DNA of 64,000 bases from Salminus brasiliensis (GCF_030463535.1 NC_132879.1:38119425-38183424), one strand, 5' to 3'. Shown: positions 26,322 to 39,400, counted from the stretch's first letter. Translations and numbers: made by a program. Notes: generated from the letters alone by a model not told the origin.

Positions 26322-27300
26322 AAAGCAGAAGAGAAGAGAAGAGAAGAGAAGAGAAGAGCAGAGAAGAGAAGAGAAGAGCAGAGAAGAGAATAGAAGAGAA
26401 GAGAAGAGAAGAGAAGAGAGGGGAAGTGAGGGGAGAAAAGAGAAGAGCAGAGAAGAGAAGAGAGGAAGTAAGGGGAGAAAAGAGAAGAGAAGAGAAGAGA
26501 AGAGAAGAGAAGAGAAGAGAAGAGAAGAGAGGAAGTGAGGGGAGAAAAGAGAAGAGAAGAGCAGAGAAGAGAAGAGAGGAAGTAAGGGGAGAAAAGAGAA
26601 GAGAAGAGAAGAGAAGAGAAGAGAGGAAGTGAGGGGAGAAAAGAGAAGAGAAGAGAAGAGAGGAAGTGAGGGGAGAAAAGAGAAGAGAAGAGAAGAGAAG
26701 AGAAGAAATGAGGGGAGAAAAGAGAAGAGAAGAGAAGAGAAGAGAAGAGAAGAGAAAGGAGAAGAGCAGAGAAGAGACGAGAAGAGCAGAGAAGAGAAGA
26801 GAAGAGAGGAAATGAGGGGAGAAATGAGAAGAGAAGAGAAGAGAAGAGAAGAGAAGAGAAGAGAAGAGAAGAGAAGAGAGGAAGTGGGGGAGAAAAGAGA
26901 AGAGAAGAGAAGAGAGGAAGAGAGGGGAGAAAAGAGAAGAGAAGAGAGGAAGTGGGGGAGAAAAGAGAAGAGAAGAGAAGAAAAGAGAAGAGAAGAGAAG
27001 AGAAGAGAAGAGAAGAGAAGAGAAGAGAGGAAGTGAGGGGAGAAAATAGAAGAGAAGAGAAGAGAAGAGAGGGGAAGAGAAGAGAAGAGAAGAGAAGAGA
27101 AGAGAAGAGAAGAGAAGAGAAGAGAAGAGAAGATGGGAGAGGGGAAGTGCGGGGAGAGAAGAGAATAGCAGAAGAGATAGGAGGGGAAATGAGGGGAGAA
27201 AAGAGAAGAGAAGAGAAGAGAAGAGAAGAGAAGAGAAGAGAGAGAAGAAAAGAAAAGAAAAGAAAAGAGGAGAAGAGAACAGAGGGGAAATGGTGACAGG
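26322..27300. repeat. GAGAA pentanucleotide satellite, about 1 kb
   Basis: Nearly pure purine strand built of tandem GAGAA units, broken at intervals by a longer variant GAGGAAGTGAGGGGAGAAAA. That variant recurs about a dozen times, giving a loose higher-order structure. The 352-codon minus-strand serine/leucine/phenylalanine frame and the plus-strand glutamate/lysine/arginine frames over it are repeat artefacts. Confidence 0.97.
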
Positions 27301-30255
27301 TATAAGAGAATAGAAGAAGAGAAGAAAAGAGAAGGTAACGGGGAAGAGTGGAGGAGATGACAAATGAGGGAGCAGTAAAAATGGTGTGTGTGTGTGTGTG
27401 TGTGTGTGATGTCAGTTGAGTGATGGATAGTGCTGTCCTCTGTCAGGATCAGTGATTACAGATTAGGGCTGAGGGACAGTGATTAGCTGTGATTGTGTTT
27501 AGGCTCTATCTTTATTGAGCACTCACACAGCTGGGGTGCAACCACTCCAATCCACTCTTTATGCTATTGCTATGCTATGCTATCTGATCTCAGGTCAGAC
27601 ATGGGGCCAGAAAACAGCAGCCAATTAGTAAAACTACACAAACCTGCACACTCCCTTATCATCCCTTGGGAATGGGGTTATAGAATCGGACATCTGACAT
27701 CTGAAAGATGGACTAGGATGCTCACTGTGTGGCATTCTTTTGTTTTAGTCTGAGACTTAATGACATTTGTGGGTAAACATACAGTTGAGTATGTGATTAG
27801 CTGTGTGCCTTTCTTAAGACTTCCATACTGTACCTCACACACTGCTCTTTGGACTGACGTCTCTGTCAAAAGAACCAGCTTTCATTACCCTGAACAACCC
27901 CAGCACCACCGTAACACAACAGAGCGGAGCAGCTTTTATTCTTTTGCCATCCAGTGTAACATCCAATTGGAAAAAAAAGTCCTGGTCACATTCAGTCGAT
28001 ACAAAATATGTGAATGCTAATGATTTTATTAACAGATGTTCGCTAGTGTAACCCATTAACCCAATAGTTTAACCCATTAACACTCCAGGGCTTATTACAC
28101 ACACATTATTCAGTAACTACAGGGACCTCTGTCCAAAACACAATGTCTGCAGCTTAAACACTGTGCCACACAAAACGCTTTACTTACCTCAGTTATTCTA
28201 ACTCACACAGGATACAGTTATTGATTTCTTTAGTTTGCTCTACAAAACTTCTTTCCACGGTTCGATAAGGATTCGCCCTCCAGACATTTGTGCTCTGCCA
28301 TGCTCAGAATTGGGCAAGCTATTCTAAGCATTCTGTGAGCTGTGTTTCTTCAAAATCCCTAATTTTTGATTAAATAAACCATTGTCTCTCACTGGAAGCC
28401 CAGGTAACCTAAATGAAGCTCTCTTATTGTGGACACATTATGGAAAGAACCAGTTCACTGGAAATAAACAACAATTATGCTTGAAACTGCTAAAAGTAAA
28501 ATAATAATCAGCCACAAGATGGACAGTCACTTATAATAAACCTGAAGGAACAAATAGAAGACAGGACATTTTATTTAGTATAGAAATGTAGGATAATAGG
28601 AGTAATATTATATTATAAAAGCAATTTTAAGAAAAACAACTGTGACAAATAAAACATATGTAAAGTCACAAATAAGTCCTGAGATCAAAAATCAACATTT
28701 AATTTCCTCTGGATGTGCTTCCACTGAGACACTTTGTAAATAGCACAGCGCTAGTCTAATTCCTTTGTGAAGGGTTTTAAGGCAACAAAAGGGTTACATT
28801 TTTAAATCACCAAACTGCAAAAAGTCTGTCGGAATGTAGGTAAATACAGTTCAGCCAACTCTCCCATTGAATCTCCTCCAACACTTCAGATTAACCATCA
28901 ATATAATTGAGCAACCGCGATTGCTTTCATTTCTAGTGGCTTAGACCAATTACACAAGAACAAATATCACTCTGGGCCTTCTAGTAGTCCTAGGTATGTG
29001 AACAGATTAGAGAACAGCAGAAGCCGCCCTCAGCCAGGACTCTTTACTAAAAGACTCACTCGTACATTTTAACAGACAAGGTAAAATTCTTATTCATAAA
29101 ATTTCTCTTGCTGTTCAAAGGAAACAGTCACGTAAAAGAGGATTGCCAGCAGGTTTACTGGAAGTGTTACCAGATGTTCAACCATTTCTGTGAAATCCAG
29201 ACCTAGCGTTCTTTTCTCATTAGTTAAAATAGTTCTAAACCTAGTCATGCAACAAAAGAAAAAAAATCCATTTGGATGAACCTTACAGATAATGTTTTTT
29301 GAAGAAGCCACTTTGGATTGTTTTTTTGTTTCTTTGTTTTTTTTTAGTATTTTGCAACTAGAAAACTTTCACTGATACTCAGGTTGTAACCTTTTAGCTC
29401 CTACACTGTATAACACTGAACAACATAGCTGAGTTTCAAACCTTAGGACACAGTCAAGGAAGGTCAGGTACTGATGCTGGATGACTAGTTCTGCCTCACA
29501 AACACCTTTGGGGTAAGATGGAGTGGGATTACATGGAGCTCCATCATTTCAGAGACTGCAGCCCACAGCCTAATGCTGGAGGTATTTATACTTGTCGAGC
29601 CAACAACTCAGCATCGGGCATGATAACCTTAGGTTTATCTGCATTTGCTCCAGAGGGTCTCGTTCTACTTACAATGCCTTTTCTATAAAGATTACGATTG
29701 CACCAATCTATATTACTCACATTTCCTATGTTTGAAGTGTTTTTGATATTAAAAATGTCTTTTTCTTTTTCTGTAACTCAACAAATTTCCTTGCTAAAAA
29801 GGATTTCATTTAGGACTTAACCTCTTACCAACTGTGTGATTCTTCTGTGTTCATGTTTTAAACAGAAAGAAAAACGTGCTTTCCTTTTTTTTTTCTTTTT
29901 TGCTTCAGTGAGTAACAGACCTACATCACAACGAATGGAGTCTCATCTCAGTCACACATTGCACTCGATCACGTGGAACTGATTGCTCTGATCTCGGTCA
30001 GGTTGGATTAACGTACTAGACTGAAGTGCTGTTGCCAAGATGTCCACCCCCCCACCAGTCTTCTGCTTTGCAGGCTGCCTCTGTAAATGTCTCCATTACT
30101 GTTTACATTTATCGAGATGTCAGTTGGCTTCAGGACTGCAGCATTAAGGCCTGAATAAACTAATATGCATCAAACAGGCTCACTTTATATGAAAAGCATA
30201 TTAATGTTTCATGATTACTGCAGTGACAGTTGGACAAACAACTGAAAATCAAGAA
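27301..30255. other. No gene seen; (TG)n at 27385-27408
   Basis: A 12-unit TG repeat follows the satellite. The rest shows short open frames only, with no splice-supported exon or recognised repeat. Confidence 0.4.
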
Positions 30256-30256
30256 G

Positions 30257-30259
<3 letters not shown>

Positions 30260-30298
<39 letters not shown>
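30260..30298. repeat. (AT)n microsatellite
   Basis: About 19 uninterrupted AT units immediately to the left of the split L2 fragment. Confidence 0.95.
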
Positions 30299-30300
<2 letters not shown>

Positions 30301-30315
30301 CTGCATACTCTTGTC

Positions 30316-30359
30316 TAGCTTCCTGTAGCTGCTTCCCACATTAGATTCAAAACCCTGAC
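30316..30359 (+). mobile_element. L2-like LINE, left part split by a BEL/Pao insertion
   Basis: GCTTCCTGTAGCTGC and TTCAAAACCCTGAC match the segment that precedes 'CTGGCCTACAAAGC' in the better copy at 40.9-41.8 kb (there on the opposite strand). It continues at 32261. Confidence 0.75.
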
Positions 30360-32260
30360 TGTAAAGGCTAAACTGAATCCAAAATCTAGATGCTGTAGAA
30401 TTATCACACGCTTATCTTAAAACACTGTGTCCGGCTGTTGCTCATACCTGGGTTCATAGATGGCAGCAGAGGCAGGCAGGTAGGGAGAAGGCACACAGTC
30501 AGGCAAGCCGGAGGGAGATGGGTAGCAAGCAGGAGAGCAGGGAGGGAGAGGTAAGAGGCAGGCAAGCAAGCAGCTGGTACACAGTGGTTCAAACCAAAAG
30601 CAAATTTGAACTAAATTAGGTTCCAACATATCCAGCCCCTTATAGCAACCATGTGTGGCTATAACAAAATATCCTCACAAAGGGAATCAGTTTATCCTTC
30701 TATATTACAAAATAAAAAGATAGGAATTCTAATTCTAATCTACATGAGCGCAAGTATCAGTACATTAATGTAATGCAAAAAGGAAGCACGTCTGCATTTC
30801 ATGAGCCTCAATTCAATCTTGTCTGTCAGCTTTTTCAAAGAGGTAGATCTTACTGATGGGTCTTAGAAGCTGGTTGGTTTTAGTTTGTAGTCCTACAATA
30901 CGACCAAGACCCTTTGAATCTGCAATAGCTTCAATGACTCTTGCCATCACCCATGAGCCTCGTGGAGCTGTAGGATCAGCCACCACAACAATGTCTCCCA
31001 CATCTGTATTCATGTATAAACAACTCCTTACCCGTTCCCTTGGTTGGCCGGAAGTGTATTGCTCTGAGTAATACAAGCAGTCCTGATTACTAATTTCAAA
31101 GGCTCTACATCAAACACAGGTATGTCCCTCAAGGAAAGCAATTAACCTTTGGTGCTGAAAAAAGAGGTTTGCTATCATTTAGGCCACTATTTGTGTTTGA
31201 GTGCAATGCCTGCGAAGCTGGGGCAGGAGTAGCTGGAGTAGCTTCTGTAGTCCTGAGGACAGAGGTGGCTGGTAATGTGGTGCGGGTAGAGACAGCTGCT
31301 ACTACGGTGGGAGTGGAGGTAGCAGCTGCTGTTAGCTGATGAGGGGGTTCCTCTGCCAGTGGTGGTTGAAATGACAGTTGGTTTCGCTTCTGGGCTGTAG
31401 GTATCTGAAGAGGAGTCCTGAGGACCACATTTATATTTGCATATTCAATTGAAGGCTCTAAATCCAAAGAAGTTTCCTTTATGTTTTTTCCTTGTTCTTC
31501 CAGGTAAGAATGCCATGCCATGCTCTGAGAGAGCTGTTTCTCATAACTCTCCAGAACCTTCACCTTCACATTCGCTGCAGCAATGCCAGTTCCCAGAGCA
31601 TTCCGTTCTACTGCACTTTGAGTTCCATCTTTTGCAGTTCAAGAGCATGTTTCTTCTTCAGTCCAGCAGCATGTTCAAGAAGAGCTGCCTTCTCTGCTTC
31701 AGCCTTTGAGTGTGCTGAGGACACTGAAGATGTATCAGATTTATTATTTAGAATAGCCAGATCTCTTTGATTTCCTTGACACGTTAGAAATGCAGTCTGA
31801 TGGAGTAATGATGGGTACTGGTTGAGATAGACTGCCTTTCTATACCTGCACATCATCAAAAGATTGTTGACATGGTCATGTTTCCTTTCATCACCAGTTA
31901 ACATATTTCACACAAGCAAATGAGCTTTGTCAAATTCATTCAATGCATCAAATCAGACCTGGAAAGCCATTGTCCACATCAGCAATATTGCCTTCATCCA
32001 TAAACTAGGTTTCCTCTATGGGTTGTAATGAGCCGACTTAATTTCTTTTCCATCATGATGCCTATGTCAGTACTCTCTGGATGAGACATGTACTGCATCT
32101 TCCATTGTCTACCTGAGACCAATCACTATATGGAAAACGCCATCTTTACCCGAACAGGTGGCCTGAGGATATATCAAAATAAAAGTTCCAGGCTGAGGGC
32201 CAGCAAGCAGAATAAAATAAGGAAACCAAAAGCAAATTTTAACTGAATTAGGTTCCAACA
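30360..32260 (-). mobile_element. BEL/Pao LTR retrotransposon, internally deleted
   Basis: Minus-strand order. The 5' LTR edge is at 32260 (TGTTGGAACCTAATT...). Gag-like pieces follow at 31904-31608 and 31569-31129, with a coiled-coil segment rich in A, E, K and L (KAEAEKAALLEHAAGLKKK) and a frameshift between them. A Pol C-terminal tail (31076-30813) of the DUF5641 type (DVGDIVVVADPTAPRGSW, then LLRPISKIYLFE) comes next, then a purine-rich AAGGGGCTGGATA, then a 3' LTR from 30628 to about 30360. Protease, reverse transcriptase, RNase H and integrase are absent, so the copy cannot move by itself. The two LTRs share clearly only their first 60-odd bases. Flanking CTGAC and CTGAT look like a target duplication. 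Confidence 0.8.
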
Positions 32261-32661
32261 CTGATGCTGGCCTACAAAGCGAAAAATGAACCAGCCCCTC
32301 CATACTTGATGGCAATGGTCAAAGGCCAATCAGTACCAATAGCCCTTCGAGCTTCAAGTGCAGCTCGGCTTAAACCACCATCCCTTAAGATCCATGGAGG
32401 ACAAGCCTCCAGGCTTTTTTCTGTCCGGGCACTAAAGTGGTGGAACGAACTTCCCCTGGGTGTCCGAACAGCCAAACGCAGACTGAAGACTCTTCCGAGA
32501 GTACTTGGGAGAAGTGTAGTGTTGGGACTTTTGTATTTAGAAGTCTCTAAGCTTAGAGGTATCTTCTGGATCCTTGTTTATACAAACTAGCTAAGGGTAT
32601 TTTCTGAGTAAACAGCAAAGCACTTTAGTAAGTCACTCCGGCTAAGAGTGTCTGCTAGGCG
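32261..32661 (+). mobile_element. L2-like LINE, right part: ORF2 C-terminus and 3' tail
   Basis: Frame [18 protein letters not shown], then [20 protein letters not shown], is the C-terminal end of an L2-type ORF2, closely related to the 40.9-41.8 kb copy. The 3' tail (AGCTAAGGGTATTTTCTGAG..., GTAAGTCACTCCGGCTAAG) follows from about 32587. The 5' continuation is across the BEL element at 30316-30359. Confidence 0.85.
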
Positions 32662-32663
32662 TA

Positions 32664-32981
32664 CAGTCATACGGGTCTACCAGCAGTGGCAAAAACCCCA
32701 GTCTACAGGAAATTCTTCTCATTCTTGGGCCACTCTGCTCCAAATGTTTATGGTATGCAGTTCCCAGTTGAGTGTTTTGTTTTAGAAAATTGCTTCTGAA
32801 GGGTCTGCATTGACCAGAAGCAATTGTTGCCTGGAAGGGAAGTGATTTTCATTCACAAGCCATGCTAGCAGTGAACCATGCTAGCAGTCCCTATCCGTCA
32901 GTTTTGTCTAGTGGCCACAATTCTAAAGAGAATTTCCTGTAGACTGGGATTTTTGCCACTGCTTGTAGACCCGTATGACCG
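32664..32981. mobile_element. MITE with about 53-base inverted repeats
   Basis: CAGTCATACGGGTCTACCAG... at the left is mirrored by the complement of ...GCTTGTAGACCCGTATGACCG at the right, over about 53 bases with three differences. TA flanks both ends (32662-32663; 32982-32983), as in Tc1/mariner superfamily elements. The 210-base centre has no coding capacity. I do not recognise the family. Confidence 0.8.
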
Positions 32982-32983
32982 TA

Positions 32984-35146
32984 TTCTTCCATACACTTGC
33001 AAATTCAGCTATTTCCTTCACAGTATGGCCTTTGGCATGCCCAAATGCAATCAATCCAAGGAATAATGAGAGGTTAAAAAATTATCATTTCATTTTGACT
33101 ACTTTGATACATATAGTCGCACAAATGTCATAAGTGAACCTAATAAAATACAAGAAAAACGTAGGACGAGAGAACAGAAGCGCGAGAGAGAGAACAGGGA
33201 GGTTGGAAGGGTGTTTATATTACTGATGAATGAGGGACTGTGCTTTCATGAACTTCCTCCTCCACAGCACTGCTCTCTCAGTCCCCTTAGCACACTCCAG
33301 TTTGACCACTGTACATGACACACATTACTGTGTAAAAGTCTTACACATCTGAGAGACTGATATGCAGTGCTATGTATCTGGGCGGTAAGCATGTATATGT
33401 TCAGAAATAACTGATATCAGAAGAAATACAAACAGTACAAACGGTACATTGTGGGTTGCATTCACACACTCCATTTCCAAGGTGCCAACCCTTATGCTCT
33501 ACTCCAGGAAGGCCAGTATTTACATTTATCACCTAATACATAATTTATTTATTCAATCCTTCATTGTAGTCAATGAAGTGAGCTGCTGAGAGAACTGAAC
33601 AAATCCATACAGTGCCTGAACTTCACAGAGATGAACCAAACCTGTGTCCTTCTAACTGTAGTCTTCTAACCTACCGATCAAAAACCTTTTTGCTAAACAA
33701 CACGTTCAAACTACTGGATTTGTGTTTATACCATTGTACGTAGTGTTTTTACACAAAAACTTTAGACACTAATGAAAGATTTTTTTCTTAGAACCATATG
33801 ATTGAGACAAGAACCATTCAAGAAGCAGTATTTCCGTACGTGACTTTTACTTTCACTCGTTAGCCACTGTGTGAGGTCCACCTACAGGCTCCAACAGTCA
33901 CAGAAATATATCACATGGCTGGTACCAATGACAGAATCCTGTTTGGTACTATATAGAACAATTTTTTTAAGGTTAAAAAAAGAACCATATGCAACAGGCT
34001 CCCTCTCAGTCATGGAGAAGAACCATTTAACCAGAACATACCATACCTGGACTGCTGGTTTTAAGTGTGAAATTCCCCATAGCTCACTATAGCTATAGGT
34101 TCATTTCAGCCAGCACATAGATTTTGACCTCAGGAGCACTATTGAGCAGATAGTACACAGCAGTAGTATGTAGTAGTATTAGTAGTAGTAGTGTGTTTGG
34201 TGCTGCTACAAGAGTACAAGTGCCAGTTTTTCAAGTGTCCACCACAACTGAATCTGGTGTGTTTGAGCAGAAAATCAGTAAAAGCATACATGTAAACCTG
34301 TGTCATGCACCTAGACAGCTACTTGAGCAAAGTAGCCAGTAACCTCTATAAGCTATATGTGTGCTGCCACACTGTGGCAAATCCGATATATTACATTGGT
34401 GTCTTACTTAGAAAATCAGCATGGTCTTGCTCTGCTTCTCACTCAGAGGGAAGACGTCCTTGCGGGCATGTCATGTCACTCATCAAATACATTGCAGTAG
34501 TTTGCTGTGCCTCTGCAGGGCTGAAGAAGAGGGGATTTAGGGTCCTGTCACCCTGACAAAGCAAACACGGCTGAAGCTGGACAAAGGGAACAGCTCGATT
34601 CTGGCAACAGGCCGCAAGCAGCTTTTTGAGGTTAAGTGCTGTCAGCACTGTTAGCTGGGGCTGAGCCATGATGGGTTAAAGCACAATAAAGATGATGAGA
34701 GGATTAGGATGTGGCCCTGGAGCTCGCTCCGGTGACATGAAGAACAGCACCTTACAATGAGCATTGCTAAAGTGATGTTACTATTTTTTACCATGATTCC
34801 CATGTCATTCAGTCTGATAGAATTCCTTTGTATGAAGGATATTTTAAAGTGACACTGACAAACCTTTGCTTTTCAAAGTAAAATAAGCTTCTTGACCAAA
34901 ATAAAACATAATAAAATGACTTTACTGGTTGTCCTAGTCTACCAGTAATACCCTGTCCAACTTTCCAACTGTCAATGCATTAAATTTACAAACTCTAAAT
35001 CATGTTCTGTTTCTGTTACAGCCTTTACAAATGAGATGATTTGCCACATTTTTGTAAATTCACTTACAACTGATTTAGATGATTCTGGGTTTGAAGTGTT
35101 GTCATATAAAAATGACCCAACAGACCCACAGTGTCAAAAAAGTCTT

Positions 35147-35150
<4 letters not shown>
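32984..35150. other. No gene seen
   Basis: No supported exon. A short (TAG)n-like patch lies near 34.17 kb. A minus-strand frame at 34439-34669 is not recognisable. Confidence 0.4.
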
Positions 35151-35179
<29 letters not shown>

Positions 35180-35182
35180 CAT
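35151..35182. repeat. Poly-A run
   Basis: About 25 consecutive A after TCTTAAATCTT. It could be a retroposed tail or simple slippage. Confidence 0.8.
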
Positions 35183-35214
35183 AATGAAAATCATCAAAAA
35201 AATCATCAGAAAAA

Positions 35215-35335
35215 ATTCAAGTGAGCACAGTATTCTTCAGAGGCATTTCCAGTCACCAGATCTAAATCCAGTAGATCTCCTGGACACTAAACATGTCTTG
35301 ACTAATGGACCATTTGTGGCAGCAAGAAAACTGTA
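35215..35335 (+). mobile_element. Possible transposase fragment with SPDLNP motif
   Basis: The plus-strand frame contains [10 protein letters not shown], the usual setting of the third catalytic acid in Tc1/mariner transposases (here V-D instead of I-E). Only about 40 codons and no ends; tentative. Confidence 0.35.
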
Positions 35336-35378
35336 AACTAGAGATTTCATTTTAAGCATTTTAGGTAGTGACATATTT

Positions 35379-35380
<2 letters not shown>

Positions 35381-35436
<56 letters not shown>

Positions 35437-35485
35437 GATAGATAGATATATATATATTTAGATATATATATATATATATATATTT

Positions 35486-35533
<48 letters not shown>

Positions 35534-35568
35534 AAATATATAATTATATATATATATATATATATAAT

Positions 35569-35646
<78 letters not shown>
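35381..35646. repeat. (TA)n microsatellite, about 265 bases
   Basis: Long alternating TA tract with a few TTTAGA and TTTTATTTA interruptions. It can form cruciforms and is length-unstable; assembly length should not be trusted. Confidence 0.95.
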
Positions 35647-35650
<4 letters not shown>

Positions 35651-36440
35651 CCTCCATTTCTCAACCAATGCAGAAATCTATACAGGGTCTAAGACTGGTT
35701 AGTAAAACAGGCAGTGCAGACAAGAGAAATACTAGCTTCCCTGTCCACTCTAGCCTTCACACTGTATAATCAAACACTGTGGTGTTCTTTCAAAGAATAA
35801 GGTATTTTTATTTCAGAAAGAAAATGCAGCTGTGTTACCACTGAAGAAACAAGGTTGAGATTGAACACATGCAGCTACCAACAGTTTGATAATACTGTGT
35901 GTACTGTCCTTATCACAGCTTCCATTCTTTTCAGGAGACTTACTTTCAGTTTATTTCTGCAGATTTGTCAACAACTTTAAAGTTACAAACACATTAACTG
36001 ACAAAAAGGTATGGACTGGGGTGGCCAGTTCCTTGCAGTTTGGATCTGATGAAATGCGTATCTTTGCTTTTCTCAGTAACTCACAGCATTAAGTCATCTT
36101 CTCACAGTGGAAGGATAGGCAGAAACAGCTGTGGATCGGAACATTTTAATTCAGGAAATGTAGGTGGATATATCTCCTCACAAATATGTGCTGAAAAAAT
36201 ACCTGGACATTAAATAAATAAAGAGAGGTCTCTGATATTTGCACAGTACTGTAGTTGCTAAAGAACATTTTTAAAAACTCAAAATCTTGTTCACTTGGTG
36301 TCGTGTGGTTCACGTTACACTTCCACCCCATCTAATGGCCACTGGCTGACATGGCATGAAGTTAAAGCAGTGGCTGCTCCCTGAGTGTATCTGATAGGGG
36401 CTTGTATCCAAAACCTGATGTTCACCAACTCAGGACTGTT
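35647..36440. other. Region 3' of PUS7L, probably its 3' UTR
   Basis: Lies downstream of the PUS7L stop on the minus strand. The first clear AATAAA is at 35812-35807. Nothing else was recognised. Confidence 0.4.
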
Positions 36441-36441
36441 C

Positions 36442-39400
36442 TTAGGGATCGCACTTCATAATTTCCCTGAGACAGACTGTGGCGTAGCAGGATGAATCAA
36501 GATCAAAAGACAGCTTTAAGCCAGGTGTGGAGTGAGGGGGTGACTGTCCTGTAACTGGCTCTTCACTAGTGTCCACTAGGCTATAAGTGGTGTTATGGGG
36601 GTAAGCCAAGAGGGGGCGGTAGCACCCTGGAACGTTAAGTTTGAGTGAGGTGATTCTGAATCGGCACAAGCCCAGACCGTCCTGTGCTAGCCTGTCCTGA
36701 TACCACTTGCCAAGAATGTTCTCCGGATACTTCACACTGTTGCCTGGCATGGGGAGGACCACCTGAAAGATTTGGTTGGATACAAGAGAAATACAGAAAT
36801 TATGCATGTAGCTTTTGCTGCATGTTTTAATAACTTGAGTGCTTGTCAAAATATATGTCCTGCTCGCACCTGTTTTAGTGAGAAGACACTGTCTCTCTCT
36901 TCTGCGGAGGTGACAACATGGACCTGAAAGAAAGGAGGTGACTAGTTAACATCACGGGGGAAAACAATGTACTTAGGGGTCAACATTTACTTAAGTGAAC
37001 ATGTGTGTGAAAAAAAAATCGACACAATGTTTTGTGGTGTGATGCAATGGTGACTGATGGAGCGTGCGCTCACTGGTGTAATACAAAGATTATTTAGAAT
37101 AGTTATAAGCGTTTTCACAACTGACAATTTTTTCCCAGGATGTTTTCATTTAACAACTAATTACAATACATTTAAAATGCTCATTTGATTTCAATCTCAA
37201 TATTACAACATTCAATACTAAAATACGTAATAATACTCGAACGAAGTACCGATACTCCAAAACAATACTCATTTTTTATTTATATTATTATTTATATATC
37301 ACTTTTATTTATTTTTTAGTTCCAATTATGTAACTAGCAGGATGTGTTTAGTAATACAAAGTTCCATTAATTGGTTCCATGCAGAATTCAGATTATTTAC
37401 TCAGCTGCTCTCTGGTCATTTACATTTATTCCCCTTATTTCTCTTTTTTTTGCTAAATTTCTTTGGTGATAGATCTATCAATGCATCTATATCTCCATCT
37501 TTCCATCTATCCATCCTTCCATCCATCCATCTATCCATCCACCAATCTATCTATCATCTATCCATTCATCCATCTATCAATGTATCCATCCATCCATCTA
37601 TCAATGTATCCATCCATCCATCTATCTATCTATCTATCTATCCACCCATCTATCCACCATTTATATCTCCATCTTTCTATCCACCTATCTATCTATCATC
37701 TATCCATCCATCTACAGTTGTGTTCAAAATTTTTGTGTTTTTGGTATAAATTATATTACCACATGTACCAGTTGGTGCAGTAGATTTTTAGAAATCCAAC
37801 AGACTCAGTATTCATGATATGCATGCTCTTGAGTCTGTGTATTTGAATAATTAATTGAAAGGGGTGTGTTCAAAATAATAGCAGCGTGGAGTTCAATTAG
37901 TGAGGTCAATCATTCTGTGAGGAAACAGGTGTGAATCAGACTGCCCTTATTTAAGGGTGAAGTCAGCACATGCTGTACATGCATTTATCCTTGAAAGCCT
38001 GAGAAATATGGGTCGTTTGAGACATTGTTCAGAAGAACAGCGAAATTTGATTAAAAAGTTGATTGGAGAGGGTAAAACTTATAAAGAAATGCAGACAATA
38101 ATAGGCTGTTCAAAATGATCCCCAATGCTTTAAAATGGAGAGCAAAACCAGAGAGACGTGGAAGAAAACGCAAGACTACCATTCGAATGGATTGAAGAAT
38201 AGCCAGAATGGCAAAGGCTCAACCAATGATCAGCTCCAGGATGATCAAGTTCCCTGTGAGTACTGTGACAGTTAGAAGACGCCTGTGTGAAGCTAATCTA
38301 TTAGCAAGAAGTCCCCGCAAAGTCCCACTGTTAAAAAAAAAAAAAGACATGTACTGAAGCGGATGCAATTTGCCAAAGAACACCTCCACTGGCCTAAAGA
38401 GAAATGGAGAAACATATTGTGGACTGATGAAAGTAAAATTGTTCTTTTTGGGTCCAAGGGCCGCAGACAGTTTGTGAGACGACCCCCAAACTCTAAATTC
38501 AAGCCACAGTACACTCTGAAGACAGTGAAGCATGGTGGTGCAAGCATCAAGATATGGGCATGTTTCTCTTACTATGGTGCTGGGCCTATTTACCGCATAC
38601 CATCATGGACCAGTTTGCATATATCAGAATACTTGAACAGGTCATGTTGCCTTACGCGGAAGAGGAAATGCCCTTGAAATGGGTGTTTCAACAAGACCAC
38701 GACAATAAACACAAAATTGAGGTCATGGAGTGGCAAGCCCAATCCCCGGACCTTAATCCGATAGAAAACTTGTGGGGTGACATCAAAGATGCCGTTTCTG
38801 AAGCAAAACCAAGAAATGCAAATGAACTGTGGGATGTAGTCAAAGCATCCTGGGCTGGAATACCAGTTGACAGGTGCCAGAAGTTGGTTGACACTATGCA
38901 ACACAGATGTGAAGCAGTTCTAAAAAACTGTGGTTATTCGACTAAATATTAGGTTAGTGATTCACAGGAATGCTAAATCCTAAAAAAAAAAAAGTACATA
39001 TTTTGAGTTTGTAAAGACAAATGCCGACACTACTATTTTTTTAACAGACAGTTTTCATTTTTTGTTATTTTCTGTAAAGTAGTTAAAGATTATATACATT
39101 TCTTCATGTTTTGATTTGGAAAACAGTATGCAATGTTCCCAATGCATGGAAATAAAAACTAATATAAAGATTTTCTGCTTTACTGATGTTTTTAAACACA
39201 CTGCTATTATTTTAAACACAACTGTATCATCTATCATCCATCCATCCATCTATCAATGTATCCATCCATCCATCTATCTCTCCACCCATCTATATCTCCA
39301 TCTTTCCATCCATCTTTTCATCCATCCATCAACCTATCCATCCATCCATCCATTCATCATCTAAATCTCCATCTTTTCATCCATCCATCTATCCAGCCAT

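Noticed and set aside
26305..27363. 352-codon minus-strand and several plus-strand open frames
   Set aside because: Translations of the GAGAA satellite; no stop codons can arise easily in such a repeat.
34439..34669. 76-codon minus-strand frame
   Set aside because: No recognisable family, no splice or promoter context.
37342..37783. Pro/Ser/Ile/His-rich frames
   Set aside because: Translations of the ATCC/ATCT microsatellite.
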